Shown here: one piece after another, positions 16,987 to 27,151 of the stretch
Numbering within the stretch: position 1 is the first letter of the stretch
Layout: every line of letters begins with the position of its first letter
NCBI RefSeq assembly: GCF_024606225.1
Contig: NZ_JAGRPU010000040.1
Location: 1 to 51,814, forward strand
Length of the DNA: 51,814 nucleotides
Direction of reading: 5' to 3'
From: Endozoicomonas sp. ISHI1
GTDB lineage: Bacteria; Pseudomonadota; Gammaproteobacteria; Pseudomonadales; Endozoicomonadaceae
The notes under the pieces: generated by a model
Told to the model about the DNA's origin: nothing
Database searches by the model: none
Seen by the model: the letters and a program-made list of their open reading frames with translations, nothing else
Position numbers and translations under genes: made by a program

Positions 16987-17010
16987 CGGCAGACAAATGG
17001 CTGCCGTTTT
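16987..17010 (+). terminator. Intrinsic terminator of the aminopeptidase gene
   Basis: CGGCAG (16987-16992), 8-nt loop, CTGCCG (17001-17006), then TTTTAAT. It lies 30 bp after the aminopeptidase stop codon and before the convergent HAD gene. Confidence 0.75.
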
Positions 17011-17070
17011 AATGCATCTTCAGGAATAATATTTGAGAGGCCATGACCAAAAAACTCAAACAGCTTCAGC

Positions 17071-18450
17071 TCACGTAACCTGTTCCAGAACAATCTTCCT
17101 CAGTCCCCTTAAAAAGCCCTGCGCCACCCCGACAATACAACTGAAGGTACTTATCTCTACTCCGGGACTCCCCATCATTTTTTTCTTAAAATGGTGACTT
17201 GCGTTACCTACAACAATGGCAGTATCAACTGAGAAATCACTGCCTTTGCCGGGTACCAGAAGATCCTGATCAATCTCATTGTCACCGGCCGCAATGATGG
17301 TAGAACCACTCACACCCATGACTCTGGCCAGCCTGCTCACCCACTCTCCTTTTGTCAGAGGCAATGAGAGGGTCACTTGATGCTCATCAGGATTGAACCT
17401 GACATCGGCAAGTGCACCAAAAAGATTAAATGCCACCTGCCTCAACTGCTCTCTGGTTTTTTCCTGATTCAGATCCATCTGAGGATCCACTGTGAAGGCA
17501 TAGATTGGACCTGGCTCGGGATTGTGAACATCGGTAATGGCTACATCCTGTATGGCGAAGAGATATACCAGTTGATTATCCAGCCCAGCGGTGCAACTCA
17601 GGTATCGTTCGAAACGGAAACCATCTGGCCTGATAAACAGGTCTTCGGGAAACAAGCTGAAACCGGGCATCAGGGCGCCATAAAATCGGGTGCCCGGGCG
17701 AGCCATCACATTAACGGGACTCTGAAAAGCTCTGAAACCACTCCCGATTGATACCAGGTAGTCAGGCTCAGGGAGTTGGTTGTCGGCAAAATAATGCCAC
17801 TCATCGTGGCCAATAATGGCACCTGTCACGACAATCAGTCTTAATTTGCCCCGTTGTCGCCACTTATCCACAAAAACTGCAAACCTCTGCCTGAATCGTT
17901 TTGTCAGTTCTCTGATGTGGCGCCCGGTTGGCAACAAAGTTTCATCAAGGTCCGTGAGTAGAACGACTTCTCCGACCAGTTGAGCCATTTCTTTTTCAAG
18001 CTCAGCCAGCAAGCTGTCAAATTCCTGTAGCTGTTCTTCAAAATCCGGGCGATCAGCCGGTGGCAAGTCATCTCCAGAGTAACTTGATGCAATGGCACCT
18101 CCGCATGTCTGAAGCCGTTGTCGTGAACCCTGCTGGCAGGATGACTGATTCTCACTGCTACCCCTTGGATCCGGTGTAACGGTATATCTTTTAAATGCAA
18201 ACGTGATCAACGGCAACGGGCTTATTCCTGCACCCCAGTCAAAGCCATCTCCAAGGTAAGGCTCAATAGCGCCACCCACGACACTGACCTCCCGTGGTGC
18301 AGCAAATGAGTCCGCTTTGTCTGCAATGGATGAGACGGAATCATTAAGATGCAGCCCATCGTCTTCATCTGCACGGGCGGTGCTCACTGTCAGAAAGCAA
18401 GGCAGTAAGAGAGAAAGGAGGAAGCAGTGAAAAACGTATTTCATTTTCAC
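17071..18450 (-). CDS. Secreted HAD-superfamily phosphatase (sucrose-phosphatase-like)
   Basis: 459-aa protein with an N-terminal signal peptide (MKMKYVFHCFLLSLLLPCFLTVSTARA), a 130-residue low-complexity lead and a HAD-IIB hydrolase core. Motif I is LTDLDETLLPTG (Asp167 nucleophile, Asp169), motif II is IVVTGA, and motif IV is AAGDNEIDQDLL. The region SIGSGFRAF and the cap are reminiscent of sucrose-6-phosphate phosphatase. HAD-IIB enzymes are normally cytoplasmic, so a signal peptide is unusual and suggests periplasmic or secreted sugar-phosphate hydrolysis (inference). It lies 177 bp downstream of gmk on the same strand. Confidence 0.75.
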   Translation of the reverse strand: MKMKYVFHCFLLSLLLPCFLTVSTARADEDDGLHLNDSVSSIADKADSFAAPREVSVVGGAIEPYLGDGFDWGAGISPLPLITFAFKRYTVTPDPRGSSENQSSCQQGSRQRLQTCGGAIASSYSGDDLPPADRPDFEEQLQEFDSLLAELEKEMAQLVGEVVLLTDLDETLLPTGRHIRELTKRFRQRFAVFVDKWRQRGKLRLIVVTGAIIGHDEWHYFADNQLPEPDYLVSIGSGFRAFQSPVNVMARPGTRFYGALMPGFSLFPEDLFIRPDGFRFERYLSCTAGLDNQLVYLFAIQDVAITDVHNPEPGPIYAFTVDPQMDLNQEKTREQLRQVAFNLFGALADVRFNPDEHQVTLSLPLTKGEWVSRLARVMGVSGSTIIAAGDNEIDQDLLVPGKGSDFSVDTAIVVGNASHHFKKKMMGSPGVEISTFSCIVGVAQGFLRGLRKIVLEQVT

Positions 18451-18576
18451 TCCTTTTGGAAAAAGGACGTGAGTTACAGTTGACGCTCAGTCTCAGAAAG
18501 GGTCTCGCCATGACCCGGAATTCACGCTTTTTGTTGCCGGAACTGATCAGACTGTTTTTGGCCACAACGACAACAT

Positions 18577-18602
18577 CGGCAAGGACAGAGAGATCCTTGC
18601 CG
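18577..18602 (-). terminator. Hairpin downstream of gmk
   Basis: A perfect 9-bp inverted repeat CGGCAAGGA/TCCTTGCCG with an 8-nt loop, 26 bp past the gmk stop. No T-tract follows on the minus strand, so it may stabilise the gmk 3' end or act as a weak or Rho-assisted terminator. Confidence 0.45.
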
Positions 18603-18627
18603 CCTGAACTGTTTTCGAATAGGACAA

Positions 18628-19525
<898 letters not shown>

Positions 19526-19665
19526 TACGTCTTCTTTAGTAGAATAAGTTTTTGCAGGGAGTGCAATGGGGGCCGGGCCATAGGTAACAGACTGACTGTT
19601 AGCTGCCCTGATAAGAGAAAAATTACCATAACTGAAACAGCTTTAGGCTAAAAAAAACTGCCATC

Positions 19666-21681
19666 ATGAACAATAATAAACAGCCGTTACGCCTGTTGAC
19701 ACTCGAGACCTCCAGAAACGAGGCAGAGCGTTGGGTTAAACTTTTCCGCAACTCCGGCCTTCCTGCCCGGGTGCAACAGTTAGACACTCTTGATGATCTT
19801 GAGGAGGCACTGAGCACTGGCCAGTGGGATTTATTGCTCACTGTTGAAGAAACGCCCTTGCTGAATGCCGGGCAGGTTTTGTCGAGCATTCAGAGATTAA
19901 AACTCGATATTCCAGTCATTGTTTCTATTCATGATAATAAACCCGATATCATCAGGCATTGGCTGGAGAAAGGGGCGGGTGATGCAATCCATCACTCTCA
20001 CGAAGAACATATATTGCATGCCCTGCTCAGAGAAAAGGCGAGTCAGGAACACCGACAACAACTGCAAAAACTGCAAAAAGAGCTGAACGACCTTAAGCAG
20101 CGCTGCCAGCTACTGATGGACAATACTTCTCAGGCCATTGCCTATGTTCACGAAGGCATGCATATCGATACCAACCCTTCTTACAACAAACTATTTGGTT
20201 ATGAAGACCCCGACGATCTGGCAGGCACGCCTCTGATTGATATGATCGCTTTCCGGGATCAGCCACTGTTTAAAAATCTGATCAAGCATTTCAAACCGGG
20301 AGATGAACAACCCACTGTCGAATGCCAGCTAGTGAATGTAGAAGGTCAAACGTTTCCAGCAACAGTCCTGCTATCCGATGCTGTGTTTGATGACGAGCCG
20401 TGCATCCAGGTCATAGTAAAAGGCAATGCTCCCACATCAACGGCAACGACGGTGGTTGATCGGGAAGAAAATTCTATTCTGGTTCCCCGGGAACGTTTTA
20501 CCCCACTGCTCTCTGGTCACCGGGAACCGGAAACTCTGGCTTATCTGAGGCTCGATAACTATGACTCTATTCGAGAAAATACAGGCGTCGACGGAAGTAT
20601 AGCGATTCAGGAAACAATGAGTCGTTTGTTGTATGAGCATTTACCCGACAGTACTGCCACTCACTATGGTGACGAGGTCTACCTGATCGATGTCCACGAA
20701 AAGAATGTTGCCGCTCTGGAGCTATTAAGGGCGGCTCTGGAAAATGAACTGATCCCTACAGGACAACAAACGCTCTTCACAACAGCCAGTATTGGCCTGG
20801 CTGAGATTGGTCAGGCTTGTGATGGACAAACCATGCTGGAGCGCGCCCGTTTAGCCTGTCATCTGACTGCCAGCAACGGAGGCAATAAGCTCGAGCTCTT
20901 CTCCCAGAGCGCGATTGATAACCAGAAAGCCTGCAATGGTGACACCGTTGCCATGATTCGTCAGGCTCTTGAAAACGACAGCTTTCGTTTGTTATTCCAG
21001 CCTGTGATCAGCGTAACCGGAGATGGCCCGAGTTATTATGAAGTTCTGCTGCGTCTTCTGGACCAAAAAGGCAAGGAAGTCCCTGCCGGTGAGTTTATCA
21101 CTGCCGCGCAGGACAGTGACCTGATGCCATTTATTGACCGATGGGTTATCCGCCAGTCCGTGAAACTGCTATCGAGAAAGCTTAGAAACGGTGAAGACAC
21201 TCGCCTGATGATTCACATCAGTCAGGCCAGCCTGAACGACGAAGAGTTCACTGAGCGTTTATCTCGCTTACTGGAAGCTGCCGATGTTCCCGGCCAAATG
21301 ATTGTCCTGCAGATGGCCGAAAGACTGGTTCACCAACATCTTAATCAGGTTAAGACTTTCGCAGAACGCCTGAAGCCTTCTGGTTGTCAGTTTGCCATAA
21401 CTCAGTTCTCTGGCGAGTCACCTTCCATGAAAATCATGGAACACCTGGATCTGATGTTTGTGAAGCTGGACTGTCTGTTCACGGAGCAACTTGAGCGAAA
21501 TGAAGACGCACATCTCAAGAGAACCGCTAAACATCTCAAGAGCCTCAACAAAGTCATCATCATACCCGGGGTGGAGAATGCCCAGGCACTCACCAGTATC
21601 TGGCAGCTGGGTGTTGATTATATCCAGGGTCATTATCTGCAACCCCCTCTTGAATCCATGACCTACGACTTCAGCAGCTAG
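19666..21681 (+). CDS. FimX-like protein with degenerate GGDEF and EAL domains
   Basis: 671-aa multidomain signalling protein: an N-terminal receiver-like domain (about 1-120), a coiled coil, a PAS domain (about 148-255), a GGDEF domain with the signature altered to YGDEV, and an EAL domain (about 425-665). In the EAL domain the ExLxR start is EVLLR, but the catalytic metal positions are lost: HISQ in place of (I/V)N(L/I)S and TQFSGE in place of DDFGTG. It is therefore expected to bind c-di-GMP without making or degrading it, as FimX does for type IV pili (family knowledge). Position near serB matches fimX-serB synteny in Pseudomonas, supporting the FimX call. Confidence 0.8.
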   Translation: MNNNKQPLRLLTLETSRNEAERWVKLFRNSGLPARVQQLDTLDDLEEALSTGQWDLLLTVEETPLLNAGQVLSSIQRLKLDIPVIVSIHDNKPDIIRHWLEKGAGDAIHHSHEEHILHALLREKASQEHRQQLQKLQKELNDLKQRCQLLMDNTSQAIAYVHEGMHIDTNPSYNKLFGYEDPDDLAGTPLIDMIAFRDQPLFKNLIKHFKPGDEQPTVECQLVNVEGQTFPATVLLSDAVFDDEPCIQVIVKGNAPTSTATTVVDREENSILVPRERFTPLLSGHREPETLAYLRLDNYDSIRENTGVDGSIAIQETMSRLLYEHLPDSTATHYGDEVYLIDVHEKNVAALELLRAALENELIPTGQQTLFTTASIGLAEIGQACDGQTMLERARLACHLTASNGGNKLELFSQSAIDNQKACNGDTVAMIRQALENDSFRLLFQPVISVTGDGPSYYEVLLRLLDQKGKEVPAGEFITAAQDSDLMPFIDRWVIRQSVKLLSRKLRNGEDTRLMIHISQASLNDEEFTERLSRLLEAADVPGQMIVLQMAERLVHQHLNQVKTFAERLKPSGCQFAITQFSGESPSMKIMEHLDLMFVKLDCLFTEQLERNEDAHLKRTAKHLKSLNKVIIIPGVENAQALTSIWQLGVDYIQGHYLQPPLESMTYDFSS

Positions 21682-21730
21682 CAGCCGTGAGCATCGGCAA
21701 ATCCGGACAGTCGGTTCCTACTCACTCTGT

Positions 21731-21781
21731 TGACTCGAAGAATCTGAACCCACCGAACAGTGGTCAGGGTATTTCGAGTCA
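21731..21781. repeat. 9-bp inverted repeat with 33-nt loop
   Basis: TGACTCGAA (21731-21739) and TTCGAGTCA (21773-21781) are perfect inverted repeats between two convergent genes. The loop contains a small inner ACC..GGT pairing. There is no T-tract, so it is not a classic terminator; it may be a bidirectional structured 3' end. Confidence 0.4.
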
Positions 21782-21820
21782 TCCTGCAGGTTCCTGAGAT
21801 ACACTCACTGAGCGAATCGT

Positions 21821-22444
21821 TCAAAGCTTTATTATTTCACTGGCATCCGGAATATCAGCCGAATCATGAGTGACCATAATGACCGGTATTGATAGCTCCG
21901 AAACCCGCTGAAAGACAAACTCCCTGAACTGCTGACGCAAAGCTTGATCAAGCTTCGAAAACGGCTCATCCAGTAACAGAACTTTCGGCTGCGAAAGCAG
22001 GGTTCTCATCAAACTGATCCTGGCCCGTTGTCCTCCCGACAGAGTCAGTGGATTATTCTTGTCAAAACCGGGAAGCTGACATTCATTCAAGGCCTGTTCA
22101 ATTTTCTGTTTTCGTTGGCTCCGGCTATAGGAGGAAGGTATTCCGAAAGCCAGATTCTCACCGACTGAAAGATGGGGAAACAACAGATGATCCTGGGGTT
22201 GCAGTGCTATTCCTCGCTGATGGGAGGGTGTATGGGTTATGTTTTTATTATCAAGAATGATGGTTCCTGAAGACTGAAAGTTTCGGGCCAGAGTTCCGCA
22301 GAGAACATCAAGAATAGAAGACTTACCACAACCGCTAGGACCCATAAAAACCAGAACCTGACCCTCGCTGACAGTGAAACTCAGATCAGAGACCAGTGAT
22401 TTTCCTGCAACTGACAAGCTGAGCTTTTTGACTTCCAGCTTCAT
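21821..22444 (-). CDS. ynjD: ABC transporter ATP-binding protein (YnjD-like)
   Basis: ATPase of a three-gene importer. The about 207-aa single-domain protein has Walker A GPSGCGKSS, Q-loop LQPQDHLLFPHL, signature LTLSGGQRAR, Walker B VLLLDEPF and switch His in MVTHD. The start overlaps the end of the permease gene, indicating translational coupling; Met3 (22444) is taken as start, with Met1 at 22450 equally possible. Order binding protein, permease, ATPase on one strand matches E. coli ynjBCD, whose substrate is still unknown. Confidence 0.85.
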   Translation of the reverse strand: MKLEVKKLSLSVAGKSLVSDLSFTVSEGQVLVFMGPSGCGKSSILDVLCGTLARNFQSSGTIILDNKNITHTPSHQRGIALQPQDHLLFPHLSVGENLAFGIPSSYSRSQRKQKIEQALNECQLPGFDKNNPLTLSGGQRARISLMRTLLSQPKVLLLDEPFSKLDQALRQQFREFVFQRVSELSIPVIMVTHDSADIPDASEIIKL

Positions 22445-24159
22445 ACCCATCTCCTGACTGGCCGCCGGTTTCTGATCCTCCGGGAACTGAGCAGTAGCAT
22501 CAGTCCATACATCAACACAGGCAACAGTATTTGTACCAGTGCGTATACCGCCATAACTTTTCTATTACCACCGGAAGCCAATGCCACCGTTTCCGTTGTG
22601 ACGGTTGATATTCTGCCTGCCCCGGCAAACAACGTTGGCAAATATTGGGCAATGCTGACGGCAAAACCCAGAGCAAAACTGGCCAACAAGGGTTTCAACA
22701 GAATTAAACATTTCACCTGCAAAAAGGCCCTGACCGAAGAACCAGACAACATGAGAGCCTGAGCAGTCTGTCGTTCATCATAATACCGCCAGGGGCCTGA
22801 AAGACTGAGATAGCAATAAGGCAAAACAAACAGCAGGTGCATAAAAACCACTGACCACCAGTGCCCCTCTGCACCGGAACGAATCAGCCAGATCTGGATA
22901 CCAAACAAAAATGTCAGCTGTGGCAACAGTAATGGCAGATACATAGTCCGGCTTATCAGTCTGTGCATTTTTTTCAGGTAAGGGGACGCTATTTGGCTTC
23001 TCCTGCCCGCTTCCAGTATCAGGACCGAGATAAGCAAAGCCAGAAAAGCCGACACCACGCCAATCAGCAAAGCCATTTCCAACGGTTCCACAAGTCTTGG
23101 CCAAGCCCGTTCCCAATGGCGGAAGGACCAACTCTGTGGCAAAAGATGAGGGAATCGCCACCGCCAGACAAACGACCAGATTAACAACATGAACGCACTG
23201 GCGCCGAATACAACCAGCAGTGCCTTCCAGCCAAAAATAGACAGACAACGCCAAACACCTTCTCCAGAGCCTCTGCGACCGGAGGTCAGCCAGCCCCTTA
23301 GCAAAGTGGCTGCCAACCTTTCCAGCAATACAATAGAACCAATGGCAGCAAGCACCAAAATCATCAACAAAACACTGCCGACAGAGGCCAAAGCCTGAAA
23401 TTCAAGGTCAGGATTCTGATACCAGTTCAGCACCTGCACGGCAAAAGTGGGCGGTGTTGCCGGGCCCAGTACAATGGCGATATCGACAACAGACAGGGCA
23501 AACACCAGAACTGTCAGCATGGAAAGACGAACTCTCAAGTACAGCTGGGGCCAGATCAACTTTACCCAGACCGTCCAGGATTGATAGCCCAGTCCGGCCC
23601 CCGTTCTTAGTATTTCCCTGACCGGCAATTGCCTGATGGCCACCATCAGCATCAGAATCAGAAAAGGAGTTTCCTTCAGAACCAACAATGCGGTTAATGA
23701 CAACGCCCAGGGGTCCTGCACCGTCTGCCAGTCCGGGGGGCCTTGCCAATCCATGAAAGCTGAGAGTCCCCTGGCCAAAATACCACTGGGCATAATCAAA
23801 AAGAACAGCCCTACAGAAAGTGCAACATGGGGTGTTGCCATGATGGGTGATAACCAGCGCTGTGCCTGATACCAGAACCGGCGATCCCAGGCAGCACTGA
23901 CAAACGCCAGCGCCAGCAGCATGGAGACCAGTGTGCTTGACATACCCGAGAAAAAAGACAACCAGAGCATCTCTGTCAGGCCGGGCGTTTCCCACACTTG
24001 CAGCCAGGGAGCAAAAGACAGGGAAGTCATTCCCAGTATCGGTAAATAACCAAATGCGGGCAGAACCGCACTGACTGTGCCCAACAATACGACGGATAAG
24101 AATAAAACTGCGACCAGTGCCGCAGCAAGTTGCACAGCAAAACTCTTTCTGAACTTCAA
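22441..24159 (-). CDS. ynjC: ABC transporter double permease (YnjC-like)
   Basis: 572-aa inner-membrane permease with about twelve hydrophobic segments in two homologous halves, each with a binding-protein-dependent transport EAA-type loop (for example REILRTGAGLGYQSWTVWVKLIWPQL in the first half and AQALMLSGSSVRAFLQVKCLILLKPLL in the second). The length and fused two-permease layout fit YnjC or thiamine/iron-type permeases. It starts 10 bp after the binding protein and overlaps the ATPase. Confidence 0.85.
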   Translation of the reverse strand: MKFRKSFAVQLAAALVAVLFLSVVLLGTVSAVLPAFGYLPILGMTSLSFAPWLQVWETPGLTEMLWLSFFSGMSSTLVSMLLALAFVSAAWDRRFWYQAQRWLSPIMATPHVALSVGLFFLIMPSGILARGLSAFMDWQGPPDWQTVQDPWALSLTALLVLKETPFLILMLMVAIRQLPVREILRTGAGLGYQSWTVWVKLIWPQLYLRVRLSMLTVLVFALSVVDIAIVLGPATPPTFAVQVLNWYQNPDLEFQALASVGSVLLMILVLAAIGSIVLLERLAATLLRGWLTSGRRGSGEGVWRCLSIFGWKALLVVFGASAFMLLIWSFVWRWRFPHLLPQSWSFRHWERAWPRLVEPLEMALLIGVVSAFLALLISVLILEAGRRSQIASPYLKKMHRLISRTMYLPLLLPQLTFLFGIQIWLIRSGAEGHWWSVVFMHLLFVLPYCYLSLSGPWRYYDERQTAQALMLSGSSVRAFLQVKCLILLKPLLASFALGFAVSIAQYLPTLFAGAGRISTVTTETVALASGGNRKVMAVYALVQILLPVLMYGLMLLLSSRRIRNRRPVRRWV

Positions 24160-24169
24160 ACTGCCTTTC

Positions 24170-25417
24170 TCACTGACGGTAACGCTTCTGCCACTCTGCT
24201 TCCAGAGCGGTTGACCAGGAGCCGTGTGGCTCAGGCAATGTTATGCCCAGAGCTTCAGGGCTGAGGGTAGCGATACCCAGAGGTAACTCACTGAAGTGTC
24301 GTTTATCCAACTCAGCCAGTTTTCCCATGCTCAAGACGGTAGGATCACCCCAGACATCCGGGTCCGCTTTGTGTAACTGGGCTTCAGGGGACACCAGGAA
24401 GTTAATCACGACCTGCGCAGCTGCTTTTGCACGGGCATTATAGGGAATAGCCAGAAAGTGAGTGTTTCCGACCGTTCCGTCAGAATGAACATAGGTTCTG
24501 ACGCTTTCGGCAAGTTCGCCATTGGCAATCGCAGAGCTGGCATAAGATGGATTAAACGACATTGACAATAGAATTTCACCATCATCCAGCAGAGGTGTCA
24601 GCGCCAGATTGTTCTGCACAAAGGTTTCGCCCTCACGCCACAATAACGGGTGCAGTTCATCAAGATAACGCCACAAGGGTGCCGTTATCTTGTCAAAGCT
24701 GTCTGGGCCAACAGGCTGGAACAAAGCCGGATTCTGCTGGGCCAGCTCAAGCAACAACTGCTTAAGAAACGTGGTTCCTACAAAATCAGGTGGCATTGGA
24801 TAGGTGACCCGGCCAGGATGCTTTCTGGCAAATTTCAATAAATCTGCCGCGCTTTTCGGAGGTGCCTGCACACTCTCCTGATCATAAATAAAAACCAGCT
24901 GCGCCATGCCCCAGGGTGCTTCCAGACCTTCAACGGGCTCACCAAAATCCAGAATCGTTGTGGGTTTTTCCCGGGTATCAATCCAGCGGTAATTGGGTAG
25001 TTGTTCAGAAAATGGCCCAAAAAGCAGGCCATGATTTTTCATTGAACGGAAGTTCTCGCCATTAATCCAGATCATGTCGACCGTGCCGTCTGAATCGCGA
25101 CCGGCCTGCTTCTCTGCCAATATACGACTGACAACGTCTGCCGTATTGCTGACTTTGACCTGTTTCAATTCAATATCATAACGCTGTCGTACTTGTTTGG
25201 CTGTCCAGCGAATATAGTCATTGACCTGCTGATCTCCGCCCCAGGCATTAAAGTAAACACTCTGCCCTCTGGCCTCTTTGAGAATCTTCCGCCATTTTTC
25301 GCCCGCTGAGAGTACAGAGGAAGATTCAGAAAGAGACGCCCCATAGCTGCTTAAAGACCAAAGAGATGCCAAAAAAGCCAAAGCCTGTAAGACACGTAAA
25401 AAGCTTGTTGTAATCAT
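24170..25417 (-). CDS. ynjB: ABC transporter substrate-binding protein (YnjB-like)
   Basis: 415-aa periplasmic solute-binding protein with a signal peptide (MITTSFLRVLQALAFLASLWSLSSYGA). The conserved YnjB features VYFNAWGGDQQVNDYIRW, DMIWINGENFRSMKNHGLLFGPF, LEAPWGMAQLVFIYDQ and ITLPEPHGSW are seen. The ligand is unknown. It lies 18 bp after serB, so serB and ynjBCD are probably transcribed together, an arrangement I do not recall from model organisms. Confidence 0.88.
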   Translation of the reverse strand: MITTSFLRVLQALAFLASLWSLSSYGASLSESSSVLSAGEKWRKILKEARGQSVYFNAWGGDQQVNDYIRWTAKQVRQRYDIELKQVKVSNTADVVSRILAEKQAGRDSDGTVDMIWINGENFRSMKNHGLLFGPFSEQLPNYRWIDTREKPTTILDFGEPVEGLEAPWGMAQLVFIYDQESVQAPPKSAADLLKFARKHPGRVTYPMPPDFVGTTFLKQLLLELAQQNPALFQPVGPDSFDKITAPLWRYLDELHPLLWREGETFVQNNLALTPLLDDGEILLSMSFNPSYASSAIANGELAESVRTYVHSDGTVGNTHFLAIPYNARAKAAAQVVINFLVSPEAQLHKADPDVWGDPTVLSMGKLAELDKRHFSELPLGIATLSPEALGITLPEPHGSWSTALEAEWQKRYRQ

Positions 25418-25435
25418 TGAACGCTGGAACCATCC

Positions 25436-26662
25436 TTAGCTTTTATCCTGATTCAGTATTTGCAGGTCTTTGTCACTGAAGCCTGACAGGTAGAGTATGC
25501 TATCAAGACCCAGTGTTGAGATAGACTGTCTGGCGCTTTGCCTGACCAGAGGCTTGGCCCGGAACGCAATGCCCAATCCGGCGATACTCAGCATGGCTAA
25601 ATCGTTAGCTCCATCGCCTACGGCAATGGTTTGCTGCAAAGAAATTCCTTCACTGAGAGCAATCTGTTTGAGCAGCTCTGCCTTGCGCTCGCCGTTGACG
25701 ATCTCACCTTTGACTTCACCGGTGACTTTGCCATCGACGATGTCCAGCTCATTAGCAAAAATATGGTCGATCCCCAATCGCTCCTGAAGGAAACGGGCAA
25801 AGTAAGTAAACCCCCCTGACAGGATCGCTGTTTTATAACCCAGTGCATTCAGGCATTTAAAGAGCTTTTCAGCGCCCTCCATTATCGGCAGCTTTTCGGC
25901 TATGCTCGCCAGAACGGACTCATCCAGACCTTTCAGCATGGCCAGCCTTTCGCGGAAACTCTCGTTAAAATCCAGTTCGCCCTGCATGGCCCTTTCAGTG
26001 ATTGCTGCCACTTTGTCACCCACGCCCGCTGCTTCAGCCAGCAAATCAATAACCTCGGCTTCAATCAGGGTAGAGTCCATATCAAACACCGCCAGCCTGC
26101 GATTCTGGCGATAGATGTTGTCTTCCTGAAAGGTCACATCCATGTCCAGCTCTGAGGACAGGCGCAAAAAGTCCGTTCTTAATGCGTCCGGTTCAGGAGA
26201 AAGTCCTCTGACCCCGAACTCCAGACAACGGCCAGACAGTCGGGTAATCCGATCTATATGCAGAGCATGTTCTGTTGTGATATGGCTAGCACGGGCGATG
26301 TGCTCTGCTGTGATGTTTTTGGAAAGCAGGGTCAGGATGTAACGATTATTGCTCTGTTCGGATGCCCTCTGTTGAAAGCCTTCATCAGAAAGGGTCTGAT
26401 AATTGCCGTGAAGCTCAAGTTGATCAAAGTGAAAAAGCAGATCTTCCACCACAGGAGAGACTTTCAGACCATCTGGCAATCGAACAATGATCGTCCATGA
26501 AAGAGTCCCACGAGTCAGGGTGTCATGTATAACCGACTGCCCTATATCGAGAATTTCCAGCCCCCTGTTCTGATGAGCACAGGCAGCCATGATGGACGCT
26601 ATGGAGGCCGTCAGACCGGGTTTGTCTCGCCCTGTCACATTAATCAGCAGAATCTCTCTCAC
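25436..26662 (-). CDS. serB: Phosphoserine phosphatase SerB
   Basis: Last step of serine synthesis (phosphoserine to serine). The 408-aa form has two N-terminal ACT-like domains (MREILLINVTGRDKPGLTASI and RYILTLLSKNITAEHIARA), as in Pseudomonas and mycobacterial SerB, followed by the HAD core: motif I VFDMDSTLIEAE, motif II ILSGGFTYFA, motif IV VGDGANDLAML. All catalytic residues are present. First gene of a possible serB-ynjBCD operon. In Pseudomonas and E. coli serB is divergent from the ahpA/smp gene; here that neighbour is 11.9 kb away, across an accessory island. Confidence 0.96.
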   Translation of the reverse strand: MREILLINVTGRDKPGLTASIASIMAACAHQNRGLEILDIGQSVIHDTLTRGTLSWTIIVRLPDGLKVSPVVEDLLFHFDQLELHGNYQTLSDEGFQQRASEQSNNRYILTLLSKNITAEHIARASHITTEHALHIDRITRLSGRCLEFGVRGLSPEPDALRTDFLRLSSELDMDVTFQEDNIYRQNRRLAVFDMDSTLIEAEVIDLLAEAAGVGDKVAAITERAMQGELDFNESFRERLAMLKGLDESVLASIAEKLPIMEGAEKLFKCLNALGYKTAILSGGFTYFARFLQERLGIDHIFANELDIVDGKVTGEVKGEIVNGERKAELLKQIALSEGISLQQTIAVGDGANDLAMLSIAGLGIAFRAKPLVRQSARQSISTLGLDSILYLSGFSDKDLQILNQDKS

Positions 26663-27151
26663 AGTTCACCTGGCTTCTTATCGTTTTGCAAATGGCTATA
26701 CCCCCAAGCGATTTCAAACATTTCCTATCGCTCATGGCAGTTAGCCGACGCTATTGTAACGCATAGAGTTCGATAGCGTCAGGCAGAGAGAGAATTCTGA
26801 GACTCCTTGTCCTTCACTCTGGTTTGTGCTTTGTGGTTTGTGATTTGCCTGAAAGCGGGAAAAAAGCTCCTTTCTCAACAAAATGCCGCTCTATTGGAAC
26901 TCGTTTGTTCTCTTCATAAAGTCAAACTTTCCAGTGCTGAAAAAAAACTGAAAATTGAAAAACAAGCTACACTGTCGCTTTGATATAAGAATCCTTCAGG
27001 GTAATGGGTATAAACCAGCTCTGCACTAATATCCTCGCTCAGTATACGACAACCAAGGGTAGTGTCACGCTCCTTGCCGAAATGATCAAAAGCTGGACCC
27101 GTTCAAGCATCAGGTATTTCCAATTTATTTTATGCCAAGTGGGGTTTTTCA
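26663..27151. other. Intergenic region at the left edge of the island
   Basis: 489 bp, AT-rich on the right (A-runs near 26930-26965). No gene, terminator or operator was recognised. It must hold the leftward serB promoter and the rightward promoter of the secreted protein gene. It marks the left boundary of the insertion between serB and ahpA. Confidence 0.4.

Noticed and set aside
21677-21690. CTAGCAGCC at the fimX stop codon as a third MITE end
   Set aside because: Only the first nine bases match the element terminus and no other part of the element follows; probably chance.
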